NCBI GenBank assembly: GCA_017590115.1
Contig: JAGGNK010006448.1
Coordinates: 5,191,595-5,255,594 of the forward strand
Reading direction: 5' to 3'
From: Montifringilla adamsi
Lineage: Eukaryota > Chordata > Aves > Passeriformes > Passeridae
Length of the DNA stretch: 64,000 bases
Translations under genes and position numbers: made by a program
Notes under the pieces: model-generated
What the model was told of the DNA's origin: nothing
Database searches by the model: none
What the model saw: only the letters and a program-made list of their open reading frames with translations
Part shown: piece after piece, positions 12,097 to 23,885 of the stretch
Layout: each line of letters begins with the position of its first letter
Numbering within the stretch: position 1 is the first letter of the stretch

Positions 12097-15021
12097 TAAC
12101 CTGAAAGTGAAAACTTATAATTTCAGCTCTTGTTACTACTTTATGTCTGTCTCATCTTGTGCGTGAAAATACCACAAAACACCCTTTCATTATAGAAGCA
12201 TGCAGTGTGCTGTTCAGCAAATACAATGCAATAAAGAAAGTACAAGATATACTAATGCAAAATAATGGTTGACATTTAGCACACACAAAAGTCAGTAAAA
12301 TCAATGTTATGCTCCCCAAAGAAACTATATCTCATCTTCCTTGCATAAACATAATATTTAATATATGTGCACAAACTGGCTGAATTATGGTTTCCATGGG
12401 AACAGTATCTTTGGATACACACATTTGTCATTTCTCTGTGTAGGGCACTCATTATGAAATTGGCTTTATTGATAACCTCAGTTTCTTAGGCCCCAGCAAA
12501 ACATTCATAAAAAGTGGCATGAACATTGTGAACACAGAGCCAAGTAATAGCTTATTTTCAAATTTTCTGAGAATATTAGTCAAAACTTCTTCCTCTGGTC
12601 TCAGCTGTTGAACTTTTTGTTTAGGTGTGGCTCCTGCCTATGATTCTTATCAGAGTAGGAGCTTTTACTGCTCGCATGTTTAAAGATATTGTTAGATGTA
12701 TATCACTCAAGGACGTAGCAAGGTAAACAAGCAGAACTATTAAGAGGTTTCATAACTTTTGAAACTTAAACAGTGCTGCTAAAAAGGCTTGAATATTATT
12801 TGAAAACCAGAAAAGATCCAAAGGTTTTGAAGACTTTGGTTTTACAGATTGAAGAGGACATAGGTTAACTATTTGATTAAACATACTAAATAATGAAGCT
12901 TAGGATGGTAATTTTCTCATCAGAAGGAATGTGTAAGAGTGCACTTTTTGCAATCACAAGTAATTGTAGGTTCATATTTGTGCAACAGCAATGACATATT
13001 CAATCATTGTTCATGACAAAACTTCATAAATAAAATCTTTGCTTCAGGATGTTTTGTTGTTGGGTTTTTTAACAAGGAGGTAGTTTTCTATTTTTTTTAA
13101 TAAGGAGATATTGTGTCATCAGAAGACTGGAAATTATTTTTTGTTCATGCCTAGGACTTTTTTATTATCTTTGTCTATTTTTATACAAAAATTATTTTTA
13201 AGACAGGTGTGTGTGATTTGCTTCAAGATATCTGTAGAGTCTACTAAAAATAAAATTTTCTTACTCTGTTGCCATCTGCATTACTCTAAAACAACTATGA
13301 AAATTCTCACATGGTATTTTCTACTTTTTCTCAATGTTGAGTTTTATTTTGGAAATTAGTGTGTGAATAGTAATGAGAATGAAGTACAAGTTTTATATTT
13401 CATTCTCATATATTCATACCATCTGATGTAGTAATGCGTGTGATGTACTTATTAAAAACATTATGTCTAATGTTTTTTGTGCACAACCCAGAAAAAAGCT
13501 ATGAGGGGTTATCCTCTTTCAATGTGCATCCAAAATTTTGTTTTTAATTTTGTTTACATAATTATTATTTCAAAAAAACTTGCCTCAATTCAATGAAAGA
13601 TTTGTAAAACTTCAGGAAGCTGTACTGCTACTGAGATTGTTCACAGATAATTTTGTTTTTCTATAGAATTCTGGTCCTAGGCCATCTTTAAGGCTTGTTT
13701 CAAGTCAAGAAAAACAATATGTTCAAGACAAAAAGAAGTATTCTTAATCTAGAAAAACTCAAAGTAATGTATTTTCTAATTTTATGTGAAAAACTTGAGT
13801 GCCCTGTCAAAGGACTGATAACAAAAGAATCAAAATCATAGAGATTTGTATTGAAAAACAAAACTGTAGTCTCTTGTGTTCCATGACTGTATCTTGGACA
13901 GGAATGTGGAGATATGTAATGCTTTTTGACTAACCTGCTTTTTTAAGGTCTTTCATATTGGTTTTGGTTGCTATAACAATATTTTAAGTATATTTTTTCT
14001 CTCTTACTTTAAATCTCTTAATCTTCTAAAAAGTGCTATTGCTAGGCTAGATCTCATTTATTTTGTATATGCTATATCTTGATTTACTCTGATAAGTATT
14101 CCAAGGTATTAGTAAAATAATAATACAAATAAAACAGAAAGAGATCTCAGAGATGTCTAATAAATTAGAATTTTTTTTTTTTCTGTAAAGAAAAGCAGTA
14201 TGGGTAAGATGATAAATGTAGTACTGTGCTTTTTTTGCAGAAAGACTGATGTAGATTTGCCAGAAATGAAAACAGAGGATGACCTGGTACTAACTAAAAA
14301 CATAATCTGTTCAGACATCATTGTTTATTTTGAAGGAATGTATACAGACCGGTTTCCAAGTTAGATTCAATAGAGGGTTTAGTTATAATAAACATGACAC
14401 ATTTGGTATGAGAGGTAAATATCAATTTTGATGTAATGTTCAATAACAAAGGGGAGAAGTATCAGTGAAGATGGCATTTGATGATTGCTTAAACATACAT
14501 TCTATCTGAAAATTGAAATTTAAGTCTAATGAGTTAGGACATGAAATATAGTGTTTACAGACAGGTTTGACATACATGCTTTTTCAAAGATGTTTTAAAA
14601 GTTTATGAATCATCTTGCTTTCCCCAGCTTGCTACCTCCTTGGCATAGATACATTTTGTTTAGAGTGCTTTTTAATTTAGCAATAGAAAAAGTCACTTCC
14701 ATCTAGTTTAATTTTTACCTGGCAGAAGTGACTCTCACAGACAGGGCTATTATAAAGATGTTCAGAGGACAGAATGTGTAACTACCTCTATCTTAACCTG
14801 TTGGACAAAACAATTCTCTCTAAACTTCTGTGGAAAAAGAGAAATCATCAGTCAGAGCACAAAGATGTGGATAGCAGATTGCAACTACTGCCTGATGTGA
14901 GCCTACAGTCCAAAGTATAGAATCAAAAGTACTTGAATGATGAGCTAAATTAACAAGAGGTATCAGAACACTGTAGAGAAAAGGCATCCTGGGCTTAATT
15001 TTCTTCACATGTCTGGTATAA

Positions 15022-15177
15022 GAGAGAGGAGAAGTGAAATGGAAGAATGAAAGAATGAAAGAACAAGAGAAAGAAAGAAAGACAAGAAGAAAAGAGAAAA
15101 GAAAAGAAAAGAAAAGAAAAGAAAAGAAAAGAAAAGAAAAGAAAAGAAAAGAAAAGAAAAGAAAAGAAAAGAGAAAT
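15022..15177. repeat. (GAAAA)n purine-strand microsatellite
   Basis: A purine-only plus-strand tract. An imperfect GAAA/GAA leader runs at 15022-15095, then 15 perfect GAAAA units at 15096-15170. The complementary strand is pure pyrimidine. Open frames through it on both strands (for example 14995-15213 minus) are low-complexity artefacts. The perfect repeats imply recent expansion and likely length polymorphism. Confidence 0.95.
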
Positions 15178-18149
15178 ATGGAAAGAACAATTAAAGTAAA
15201 TAAAAAACCACAAAAATAAATAAAACTGTTAAAATCTCCGATTTTAAATAGTTCCCTGAATTACAGGAATATTACTTGTTCTATTCCCCTCCTCTAGGGC
15301 TGCTGGAATTTTTAAGACTACATCTTAAATAAAATGAATTCTGAAATGACATCTCCAGGATATAAAACACAAAATGTTTGTCTCATGCCCATCTTGTAAG
15401 AGAGAAAATAGTCAGTTTAGGGACAAAGATGGCTAAACTTCATTGTTGGTATTGCCAGTGGTAAAAAAACTCTACATACCAGGGGTGAGAGGCTGAGACT
15501 GAAATGTCAGATCTTCAACTATAGACAGTAATACACCTTTCCAGAACTGTGATCTGAATATGGCACCACATGCAGTAACACCTGCACCAGTCTGAGACGA
15601 GAGACATTGAGTGAGATGCATCACCTGATGCTGAAGCCTAAACCATTAATAGAAGATATTAAAAATTGAAAAGTAGATTCCTCTCAACTTTCACATACAT
15701 AGATTATTTGTGTATGAACAAATAACATTTTTTTCTCATTTTCTCCAACTTCAGCCATTATCAGATCCTTTAGTATCTTCTGGCATTTGGATAACAATAG
15801 TGTTATGATTGCAACATAGACCAACTTTACTTAGAGGGAAGAGTTAGTCTTATATCCTTTAGCTATTTCTGGAATTCTCAGAGTGATTCCAAATACTAAT
15901 AGCAGATGAAGGAGGTACATTTTAATCAACAAAACTGTAATCATAAATCAATATCTTACTTTGAAATTCTCCATATATTTTTTTCCCTTATAGAGGATAT
16001 GTGTGATGCCAGTGCTGTCACGTGAAGCCTGTTGTAGCATTGTCTTATAGATTATAAACATTGTCTTATAAATAAACCCATATAGTATGCTTCAGAATTT
16101 TACCAGTATCATATTCAGGATAAGGTTGATAATTTTGGAATAGTAAAGTGCCTAAGGTGCAAAAGGTGTGTGTCCTTCAGTTATTGATTTGTAGCTGAGC
16201 AGGCAAAAATATCTAAATAACATAATTACATAACAAAATGTTCTGATATGGGCAGCTCTGGTAATTTTATGCAAGTTGTTAGTCATGGAAAATGCCTTTT
16301 TATAATAATCTAATAAAATGATGGAACTCATCCTGGAAAATCAACATAAATGTGATTTGCTCTTGCACAATTGCATACATAATTTGTGGAGATGGCAGAC
16401 AGGTTGACAGCAAACTGATACTTAGATAAATCTAGTCCACATACATGCAGTTAATCAAGATACTCTTTGGCTGCGTTGAATGGAATGTAAGTGGTTGTAA
16501 TCCATAAACACATCAAGGAACCAAAGTTATTTGGAAAAATTGTCTGTCCAAAACATGCAACATCTTCCAAATTTTGTGTGAATACTAAAAAAGAGCAATC
16601 TTTCCTTTAAATATCATGTAACAAAGGCATAGTCTGTATCTTACTCCCTTTAGAGGAAAATACATTTAATTTTTCTATGTTTATCCAACTGTCAGTCTCT
16701 TCATACTAATCTTGTCATTCATGGGAGAGCTAAGCCTTAAAAATATGAAAAATATGGATAGAAGTCTCAGAATATTTCTTATTTAAACAAAAAAAAATCA
16801 TAGATTTGTAGAGAATTTTAGAGAAAATAAAAAGCTTCCCTGATGCTTTTCTGAGTGAAAGAACTGCTGGCTATATTCTGTCGGTATTATCACAGAGAAG
16901 ATATTAGAGATTCATTGTGGGTTTATTGTTTTGGGGCTTTTTTTTTTTTTTTTGTTTAGTTTTTTTGACAGCTGTATTGCTAAACAGAAAAGGTCGTAAT
17001 ATGCATATTTTCTTTTTTAGTGGGAATGACTAATTATGAAAGCATATTTAGAACTTGGAATGTTATCTGAGAATCCAGATACAAAACTTGAATCACCAAT
17101 ACCATATCTGAGCTGTGTCTTAAATCACTGTTAAAAATCATATTTTTGAAACAAGTCTGAATATTCATCAAAAAGTTTGGCAACTTTTCAAAAGGGGAAA
17201 TATGGCTTAGAACAACATACAGAATGTCTTACTTTAAATTTATTCAACTACTGTCATTTAAAATATGTATGTCCATACTCATAATCAATGTTTCAGATAT
17301 ATTGTCCTTCTTTTATATCCTCATATTTTTAAATTAACTGCGTGCGTAAATATGTAACTGGTTGTATTTCATCAGAATTGACTACCACTTCTTGTACTAC
17401 GAGAAAGTCAGATTTAAGGATATGTGGGGTGAAATAGCAATCAATAAAAACTTTTTATCTTGGCTTTGGGGCATTGTGAGAAAAACATTGAGAATTCTAA
17501 GATAGTGAACAGCTGTGTAGGAGATTTTTCTCTGGCAAATCATTAGATGATTGAATTATAATTGCAAAAGAAGTATTCACTGTTAGTTTCTAATCTGTGA
17601 AGAGAAAAACAATCTTGAAGAGAATCCAACCTATTATCATACTATAGATCTTCAAGAATTTGACAAATATCTTGATTAAAATATAGAATCAGTAAGTGGG
17701 AGATTTGGATTTGCTATTTCTCATGTAAATGTCCTAAGCTCCTGACCAAATGTGTGTAATACACTGAAAGTTGTTTCTTCACCAATTCCTGAATTACTGT
17801 GCATATAAAATTGTGAAAGCCCTAAAGACAGAGAGAGGTGGTACAGAGAGGCCCAAATTTAGTCTCTGAACCCTGAACTCTTTTATCTTTCTATGTTACA
17901 AAATCATTACCTAGAAGCAGGAAAAAGAAACCCAAAAAGAAAAATCAAGCAGAACAAAAAATTTGCTTCCTCTGGTAAAGCTGCTCTCTCTCAAATCAAA
18001 CTTATTTTTTGTTTTCTTTCTTTATTAAAGGGAAATAAATTCAGGCTGGGGAATGTTGTTCTTTCTGCATTAGAAATGCACTTGATGAGGGTGCATTTGA
18101 TTCCACTGTGTGTATTATTGTTGAATTATTGGTCTCACTGTGGCCCCTG

Positions 18150-18690
18150 GTGAGGCACCACTCATTTTTCGTTTCTACTTGGACATTGAGAAGTTAGCTT
18201 TACCTCTTCGGAGCGGCCATCCAGCCAATTTGTTAGCCATGTAGCAGTTCCTGCATAAAATTCATATTTCCCCAGTTTAGCAGCAAGAATATTGTGCAGT
18301 ACTGGAGCAGTAGCAAGGGTATTACAGAGTCCAGGTAGACGCAATCAGTAGTTCTTCCCCTTCCCACTGAAGAAGTGTCTCAGTTCTAGAAGGTCCCTGG
18401 ATATGTCAGGTAGGGTTTCCCTTGGTGAAGCTACGTGGCTGCCTCTGATCACCAGTCTTCCATATGTTTTGACATGTCCTTGGGGAGGTTATGTTCCATG
18501 CTCTCACAGAGTTGAAGATGACTGGTCAGTAGGTCTTAGAGCCCTCCTTTTCTAAAATATGTACCATATCCCCTTCACTACAGTCATCAGGAGTCTTTTC
18601 TGACTGTCATGCCTTTTCAAATATGACGTTAGTGACTTAATGTCTCCATCAATCAATTCCCTCAGGACCCTAATATATTTAAATAACACA
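18150..18690 (-). mobile_element. CR1-type LINE fragment (reverse transcriptase part)
   Basis: Translation of the minus strand gives CR1 ORF2 blocks in order with frameshifts: an LRELxD-like start near 18665, a region that in intact CR1 joins the PADW block to the start of the reverse transcriptase, a KGKPYLTN-like block near 18410, CVYLDS (equivalent of VYLDFSKAF) near 18335, and WLTNWLDGR near 18220-18240. The last block is the typical CR1 sequence before the VVVNG segment. The element ends abruptly at both sides, so it is 5' truncated and lacks the C-terminal half and 3' tail. It is not functional. Confidence 0.75.
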
Positions 18691-20619
18691 AAGTATAGCT
18701 TGTTTTCACATGCTGGTAAGCCTTAAGCATGAACCTAATTACAAGATATCAAGAGATTAGAGAATTTTAATGTAAAAAAATATTGCTACACAAATAGCAT
18801 AAAAATGAAGTTTGTCAACCTCTGCACTAGTATATTTGTTCCCCACAGGTTCTACTGAAATAATACTCCTTTAAACATTCTTCCTTTGATGCTTCTGAGC
18901 AAGGGAGTTGTTTAGACTATCCACCATGCAGTAAATGCTGTGTACATGCAAACAGGCCAGCCTATTTCTGAGTTGTTTGTTCAAAATTTCTGCTTTTTCC
19001 TTCTGTGAGGGCACAGACTGGAATTTCTCTGTATACCATGGTGGCATTTGTCACAGAAGTTTAAGGAACTTAATTATGTTTAAGACTTCTAGCTCTTTCG
19101 AAAATGTAATTGAAATTGTCCCTAGATCAAAAATAACTTGCAGATGTAGAGCAATACAAAAAATTGTATTACTCATACTGGTAACAGTTAGATAAGCAGA
19201 CTATAAACCAAACGTTTAAAACAAAAAAAAAGTTTTCATAAGGAACTTAAATATATACATTAGTATACTATCTAAATTTACCTTGCCAGATTCAGAAGAA
19301 AAAATAATGCTAATTATTAAAAAGAAGATGGAAATTGTACAAAATTAGCTCAGAAAAATACTGTGTGCCAAATATTTCATTTGGGATGTATGGTGCAGTA
19401 TTTCCTTGACTCACAATAATACTTTTATCGCTATAAACAGCTCAGTTGTCATCTCCATTATCTGTTCTGCTGCTTTTTGAAGTTGTGTATAATTTCACAC
19501 TCAGTTTCCTAAATTGGATTAGCTGAAAGACTTTTTTAGCCAGAATAGCATGTTCATCTCTGTTTACCTTCTTGTTTTCCTAAATGCACCCCTGTAGAAC
19601 CTGACTAAAACAAAAGGATTAACTGAAATGGAGCCAACTCAGCAGATGAAAACTGCAAGAATACTGGCAGAAATAGCACCCAGCTTCCCAAGTTTGACAA
19701 CATAAATAATGTTAACTGCTATGCAAATTTTTTCATGAAAGTGTTGTTTATTCTGCAAACATTTGTGCAATTCATGAAGGCAGCAGCTGGTAACCATTGT
19801 TAAAGCCCTTGAAAACCTAACCGGGAATATTAAAAGGAACTGGACTTAATGAGTATACCAATCTGTGTGTTTATTAATTTGTTTGTTTCCTCTAAGCACT
19901 TACTGGATAACATCATTTCTTTGTGAGAAAAGTGATGCTGATGAGTTTTTAGACAAAAGGTTTGAAAGGATATAATTTACAAGCAGCACACATAAAACCT
20001 TTAATTGTCTTGGTCTTCTAACAGGGGCAGTATCAAACATTAACTGCAAATATGATTGGCACACTAAAGTATTTTAGAAAAAACCCAGAACAAATGGTGA
20101 CTTACCTCAGACAGTTGTCTGACATTTGAGAAAGGCTTATTCTCCCACCTCAATGGCCCATTTCATAATATGAACTCACTTCTCTGTCTTGATGATCCAC
20201 TCATTTGCAAGATTTTTTAGATCTTTTAGATGGGTAACTTCTAAGCTAGTCATTTGGGAGGGAGACAGGAGGTGGGTGTTGTTCAGGAAGTGCATGGAGC
20301 TGGAATATAAATTGTGTGCATCTCATGGATGTGAAAATGTCCATTTATGATTTTCCTCCATCACAGAACAAGTGCCATAAATACTATGCGTAGCTCCTAT
20401 GCACAGCAGTGGGTGAAGTTGTTTCAGTGACATATCTTTTGGAAACACTAATTCTGGAAATGACATACATACATAACAGCAAGAAAAGGAGAAGATAATT
20501 CTTACTACTCCTGCAGGAGTCAGGAATAGAGAAGAGACTAGTAGCAATTCAGTTTTGATAGAGTTTTTTTGCAGGCTGCCTGATCGGGGCAAAGAAGTGG
20601 ATCAAATTTTTTTAAACAA
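18691..20619. other. AT-rich non-coding DNA, no gene seen
   Basis: No supported gene or recognised repeat. Short open frames (18935-19195 plus, 86 codons; 20323-20592 minus, 89 codons) show no known motif. Confidence 0.6.
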
Positions 20620-20624
20620 TTTGA

Positions 20625-20865
20625 AGAAGTTTCTGTATCACTGCACTAGAATAGATTGGCCAGGACTAGACTTTTGAATACCTCCAAGGATGGCTATTCC
20701 ATTTCCTTCTGATAAAAAGTTATCAGTGAAAACCTTGTGGCACAGGATCTGCTATTCAGTGAAAAGGAAGACTTGGTCAGTGACTGTCTTGTCAGTAGTG
20801 GCCACAAAACACTGGAGTTCAAGATCACAGAATAGGTATGATTTTTTAGGAAAATATCAGTTGGA
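20625..20865 (-). mobile_element. Possible CR1 3'-end fragment, highly diverged
   Basis: On the minus strand the segment around 20670-20710 reads GGAATAGCCATCCTTGGAGG followed by TATTCAAAA and a TCCTGGCCAATCT block. This is the order found near the C terminus and 3' untranslated end of CR1. The CR1 terminal ATTCTATG-like repeats are not visible. The match is short and could be coincidence. Confidence 0.35.
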
Positions 20866-21440
20866 CTTTTGGGTAATTTTTTTATTGCCTTATTAATTGT
20901 GTGAATTTAAAAGACAGTTACAATGCTAGGCTAAGATTTGTATTACATATATCTGTTTCACTGAATTGAAAGCAAGTTACTTCTTTCGTACATCATTTTT
21001 TTTGGTGGAGATTTTTAATAGGTCAAATTTATTGACTTTGATGTTGAAACTTCTGTTAAAAAAAAAACCCAAATGATACTGAGTGCTGTGGTTTGTAAGA
21101 TAAAGTTAGCAGTTCAGATTTTTCACAAATAAATGAAATGAGTATTAATCATCTTGTTATACTCTCACATCAAAAATTATTACGTAGAGATGAATACTAA
21201 GAGAAATCTAGCCTGACTTGCACTGATACTCTAGTTGTCATCTTAATGCTCCTTATTCCAAAATAAGACAATGTCTGTATCTGTTGATCCTTACAAAATT
21301 TAATATTTCTTAATTGTAAAAGTTAGTTTATGTTCATAATCTTGGTTGTCAAATTTTGCCTTTCAGCAATATATGACAGGAGATAACAAAATTGTATTTA
21401 AAGAGCAAACACCAATTTAGCAGAAGTGTTCATTTTTCTT

Positions 21441-21526
21441 TTTTTTTTTTTCTTCTGTGTTTAATCAATTTCCAAACAAAAAATAAAGAGAATAAAACCA
21501 AAAAAAAAAAAAAAAAAAAAAAAAAA
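21441..21526. repeat. T11 tract facing an A27 tract
   Basis: A T-rich run at about 21441-21451 lies some 48 nt before an uninterrupted A27 at 21500-21526, itself preceded by AATAAAACC. The A27 run could be the tail of a short retroposed sequence, but I recognise no source sequence. The two tracts could also pair as a stem of about 11 A-T pairs. Confidence 0.7.
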
Positions 21527-21607
21527 GAGTGTAAGGTATGTATTCTTACATGTAATCTTATAAAAATATCCTTCATGGGGGCATGAAATGGTGTCAGACC
21601 TCTGTCT

Positions 21608-21647
21608 GATCCATCATGATAAATTTTCGGATCCATCATGATAAATT
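21608..21647. repeat. Short tandem doublet, 22-bp period
   Basis: GATCCATCATGATAAATT occurs at 21608 and again at 21630, with a 4-nt spacer. A simple local duplication. Confidence 0.85.
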
Positions 21648-22619
21648 ATCCTTTATAATTTAGTTACATTAACATCTCTGTTCCTTGGTTTTCAGACCAA
21701 GTAAAAGTAGTTAAGCCTCCCTGGTCTGGATCCCAATGAATGTTTTACATGGAATTAAATAGCATTCTTTTCTTTATTTTGCCATTTGTCAAGATTTTTA
21801 GATGGCATATTGATCCTCCTGGAGTCTCATAGCATAATTTTCTTATACTGAAAAAAATTCTATGCATAGTGGAAGAGAAAAGAAAAACTGAGCAGCTTTC
21901 CCTTTAGCTTTCTACTTTGAAACTTCAGCTAGGAAATATATCTTGACCCGATACTTCAAGGTTCCCTAGTTCAGATGAGACATCATAAAAATGTCCATGG
22001 CTTTTTTTTTTTCTTTTTGTCCCATTTTGTTACCCCACTATAACAGCTTCCCTAGCAAATCTCAGATTCACAGCAGATAATGAGTGAGAAAACTTCATTC
22101 TATTAAATATTATGTGCTATGTGTGTAGACCAGTAAGGAAAAAGTGATATTTAAAAACCGCATATTTATTATTACTGCATTTTTGCTGTCTCCATTGATT
22201 CATGACACAGTACCCAGCACACGAGAGCATCAATGATGTGAGCTCTGGTGTGGTATCATAATGAAAACTCTAAGCCTAACAATAATAATAGAATTGATTT
22301 AAAGGTTTCTTAGTAGCACCTTAAGGAGTGCCATGTTACTCAAATTTCCTTAATAGAGATAGAGATATGCTACATTTTATCTGTATGTGTTTATTGCTTG
22401 GACCATTTTTTAAGGGCTATAGAAACTGAGAAGCGTACACTTAAAGATTAATAGCTAGATCCAGTGTTAACATCACATGATTTCCACCAGGGAACAATAA
22501 AACTTCAAGAAGGAGATTATAATGAGGTAGAGAGATATTATGATATTATTTACTGTATGCTACAACGTATTATTATCTTGCACATAAACAAAGGTGTACT
22601 CATTATTTTACTGTCTCGA

Positions 22620-22889
22620 ACAAAGGGAAAGCACAAGAGAGGCAGATGTGATTTGGGTACTGCCAGAAGCACCTGGGAGAGATTTAAATATCTCTGCAGA
22701 GCACCAGCAACCAGGAGCATGGCAGGCAGGGTGGGCAAACAGGGGCTGAGAGGCCACTGTAGCTTGTGCAGCAGGACGCACAGAAGGGTGTGTGACAAGG
22801 GCCGTGCACCCTGCTTCCAGAGCCCTGCACGGGAGTGCTGCACATCTCCGCCATAATGGTGGGCACTCCCCTTGGAATTGAAACCAGTG
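22620..22889. other. Unclassified GC-richer segment upstream of a CR1
   Basis: About 270 bp with raised G+C between AT-rich DNA and the CR1 that starts near 22890. An open frame of 130 codons (22464-22856 plus) and two minus-strand frames cross it. None contains a motif I know. It may be an upstream CR1 part too diverged to see, or a separate insertion. Confidence 0.4.
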
Positions 22890-23885
22890 GTTCTACACAG
22901 AAAGCTCCTGAGATGTCTGGAGGTCAGGCATGGTTCCAGAAGACTAGAGGAATGTCGTCTCTATCTACAAGAAGGGCATAAAGGAGGATCTGCAAAATCA
23001 TAGCCCCATTCGCCAGTCTTACTTCAGTTCCTGGGAAAGTTCTGGAATGCATGATTATGTGGGCTGTTAGAAGTCTAATAAAACCTGAATGGCTGGGAAA
23101 AGTCAGCATGGATTCACCAAGGGCAAATTGTGCTTGACAAACCTGTACATCTCCTATGACAAAGAATCCTGTTTAGTTGATATAGGGTGAGTGGGGGACA
23201 CTGTTTACTTGGATATCTCCAAGGCTTTCCGTGTGGTTTCCCACAGCTGCCTCCTAATGAAACTGATGCACTGCCTGTCTGGGGAGCAGCTCTGTGGAAA
23301 GGGACCCTGGGGGTCCTAGTGGATGAACATTGTGCTGCTGTGAAAAAGCCAACAGGAAGCTTGATTGCATTACAAGGACATCACCAGCAAAGACTTTATC
23401 TCGCTTTGCTGTTCACTGCCTGGAAGACTGTGCTCAGTTTTGGCCTTGGCTCTGCAAAAGAGATGTGGACAGGCTGGAGAGGGTCCAGAGAAGAACCACA
23501 AAGATGATCAAAGAAATGAGAAGCTTACTATGCAAGGAAACACTGACAGAACTGTGTCTGTTCTGCTAGAGACTTTGGGAACATCTTACCACCATGTTCC
23601 AGTTTTAAAAGGGTGACTAAGAAGACTCCTTTTAAGAAAGGAGTCACTTGGAAAAGGTAAGGGATAATGGCTACAAATTACTCTTGGGGAGATTCTAACT
23701 GGACAGAAGAGGAAAAATTTTCCCAAGAACAATTAGCCATTATAATCTCCCCAGCACTGGCAATGTTTGATACTTGTATGATTCAGCTGGTCAGGGTGTT
23801 GGGACATATTGTCTAAACCATGCTTTTGACAGGAAAGGCTGGTCCAGATGATTCCTTCCTATCTGATATTCTATGATTCTATCAA
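22890..23885 (+). mobile_element. CR1-type LINE, 5' truncated, internally deleted
   Basis: Plus-strand translation gives CR1 ORF2 blocks in order: GMVPEDxRNVVSIYKKGIKED near 22930, then a YLDISKAF-like block near 23209-23235, a jump to LGVLVDEHCA near 23308-23337, and the region leading to WPWLCKRDVDRLERVQRRTTK at about 23437-23500. The reverse transcriptase palm between SKAF and LGVLVD, including the catalytic FADD segment, is absent. After the C terminus comes a non-coding tail ending at about 23863-23880 with the ATTCTATGATTCTAT repeat typical of CR1 3' ends. Many frameshifts and stops make it a dead copy. Confidence 0.87.

Larger units (their letters stand above)
11453..18149. other. AT-rich non-coding DNA, no gene seen
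   Basis: No supported gene over about 6.7 kb. It contains the hairpin at 12064-12096, the (GAAAA)n array near 15.1 kb, T16 at 16938-16953, and scattered A or T runs. The longest plain open frames are about 86 codons (for example 17893-18153 plus), within chance for this composition. Confidence 0.6.
20866..22619. other. AT-rich non-coding DNA, no gene seen
   Basis: No supported gene. It includes the poly-A/poly-T pair at 21441-21526 and a 22-bp-period doublet at 21608-21647 (GATCCATCATGATAAATT twice). Confidence 0.6.

Noticed and set aside
14995..15219. Phe/Ser- and Lys/Glu-rich frames on both strands
   Set aside because: Low-complexity translation of the (GAAAA)n microsatellite.
22464..22856. 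130-codon plus-strand open frame
   Set aside because: It spans AT-rich DNA and a GC-rich patch with no domain or consistent codon pattern; length is within reach of chance.
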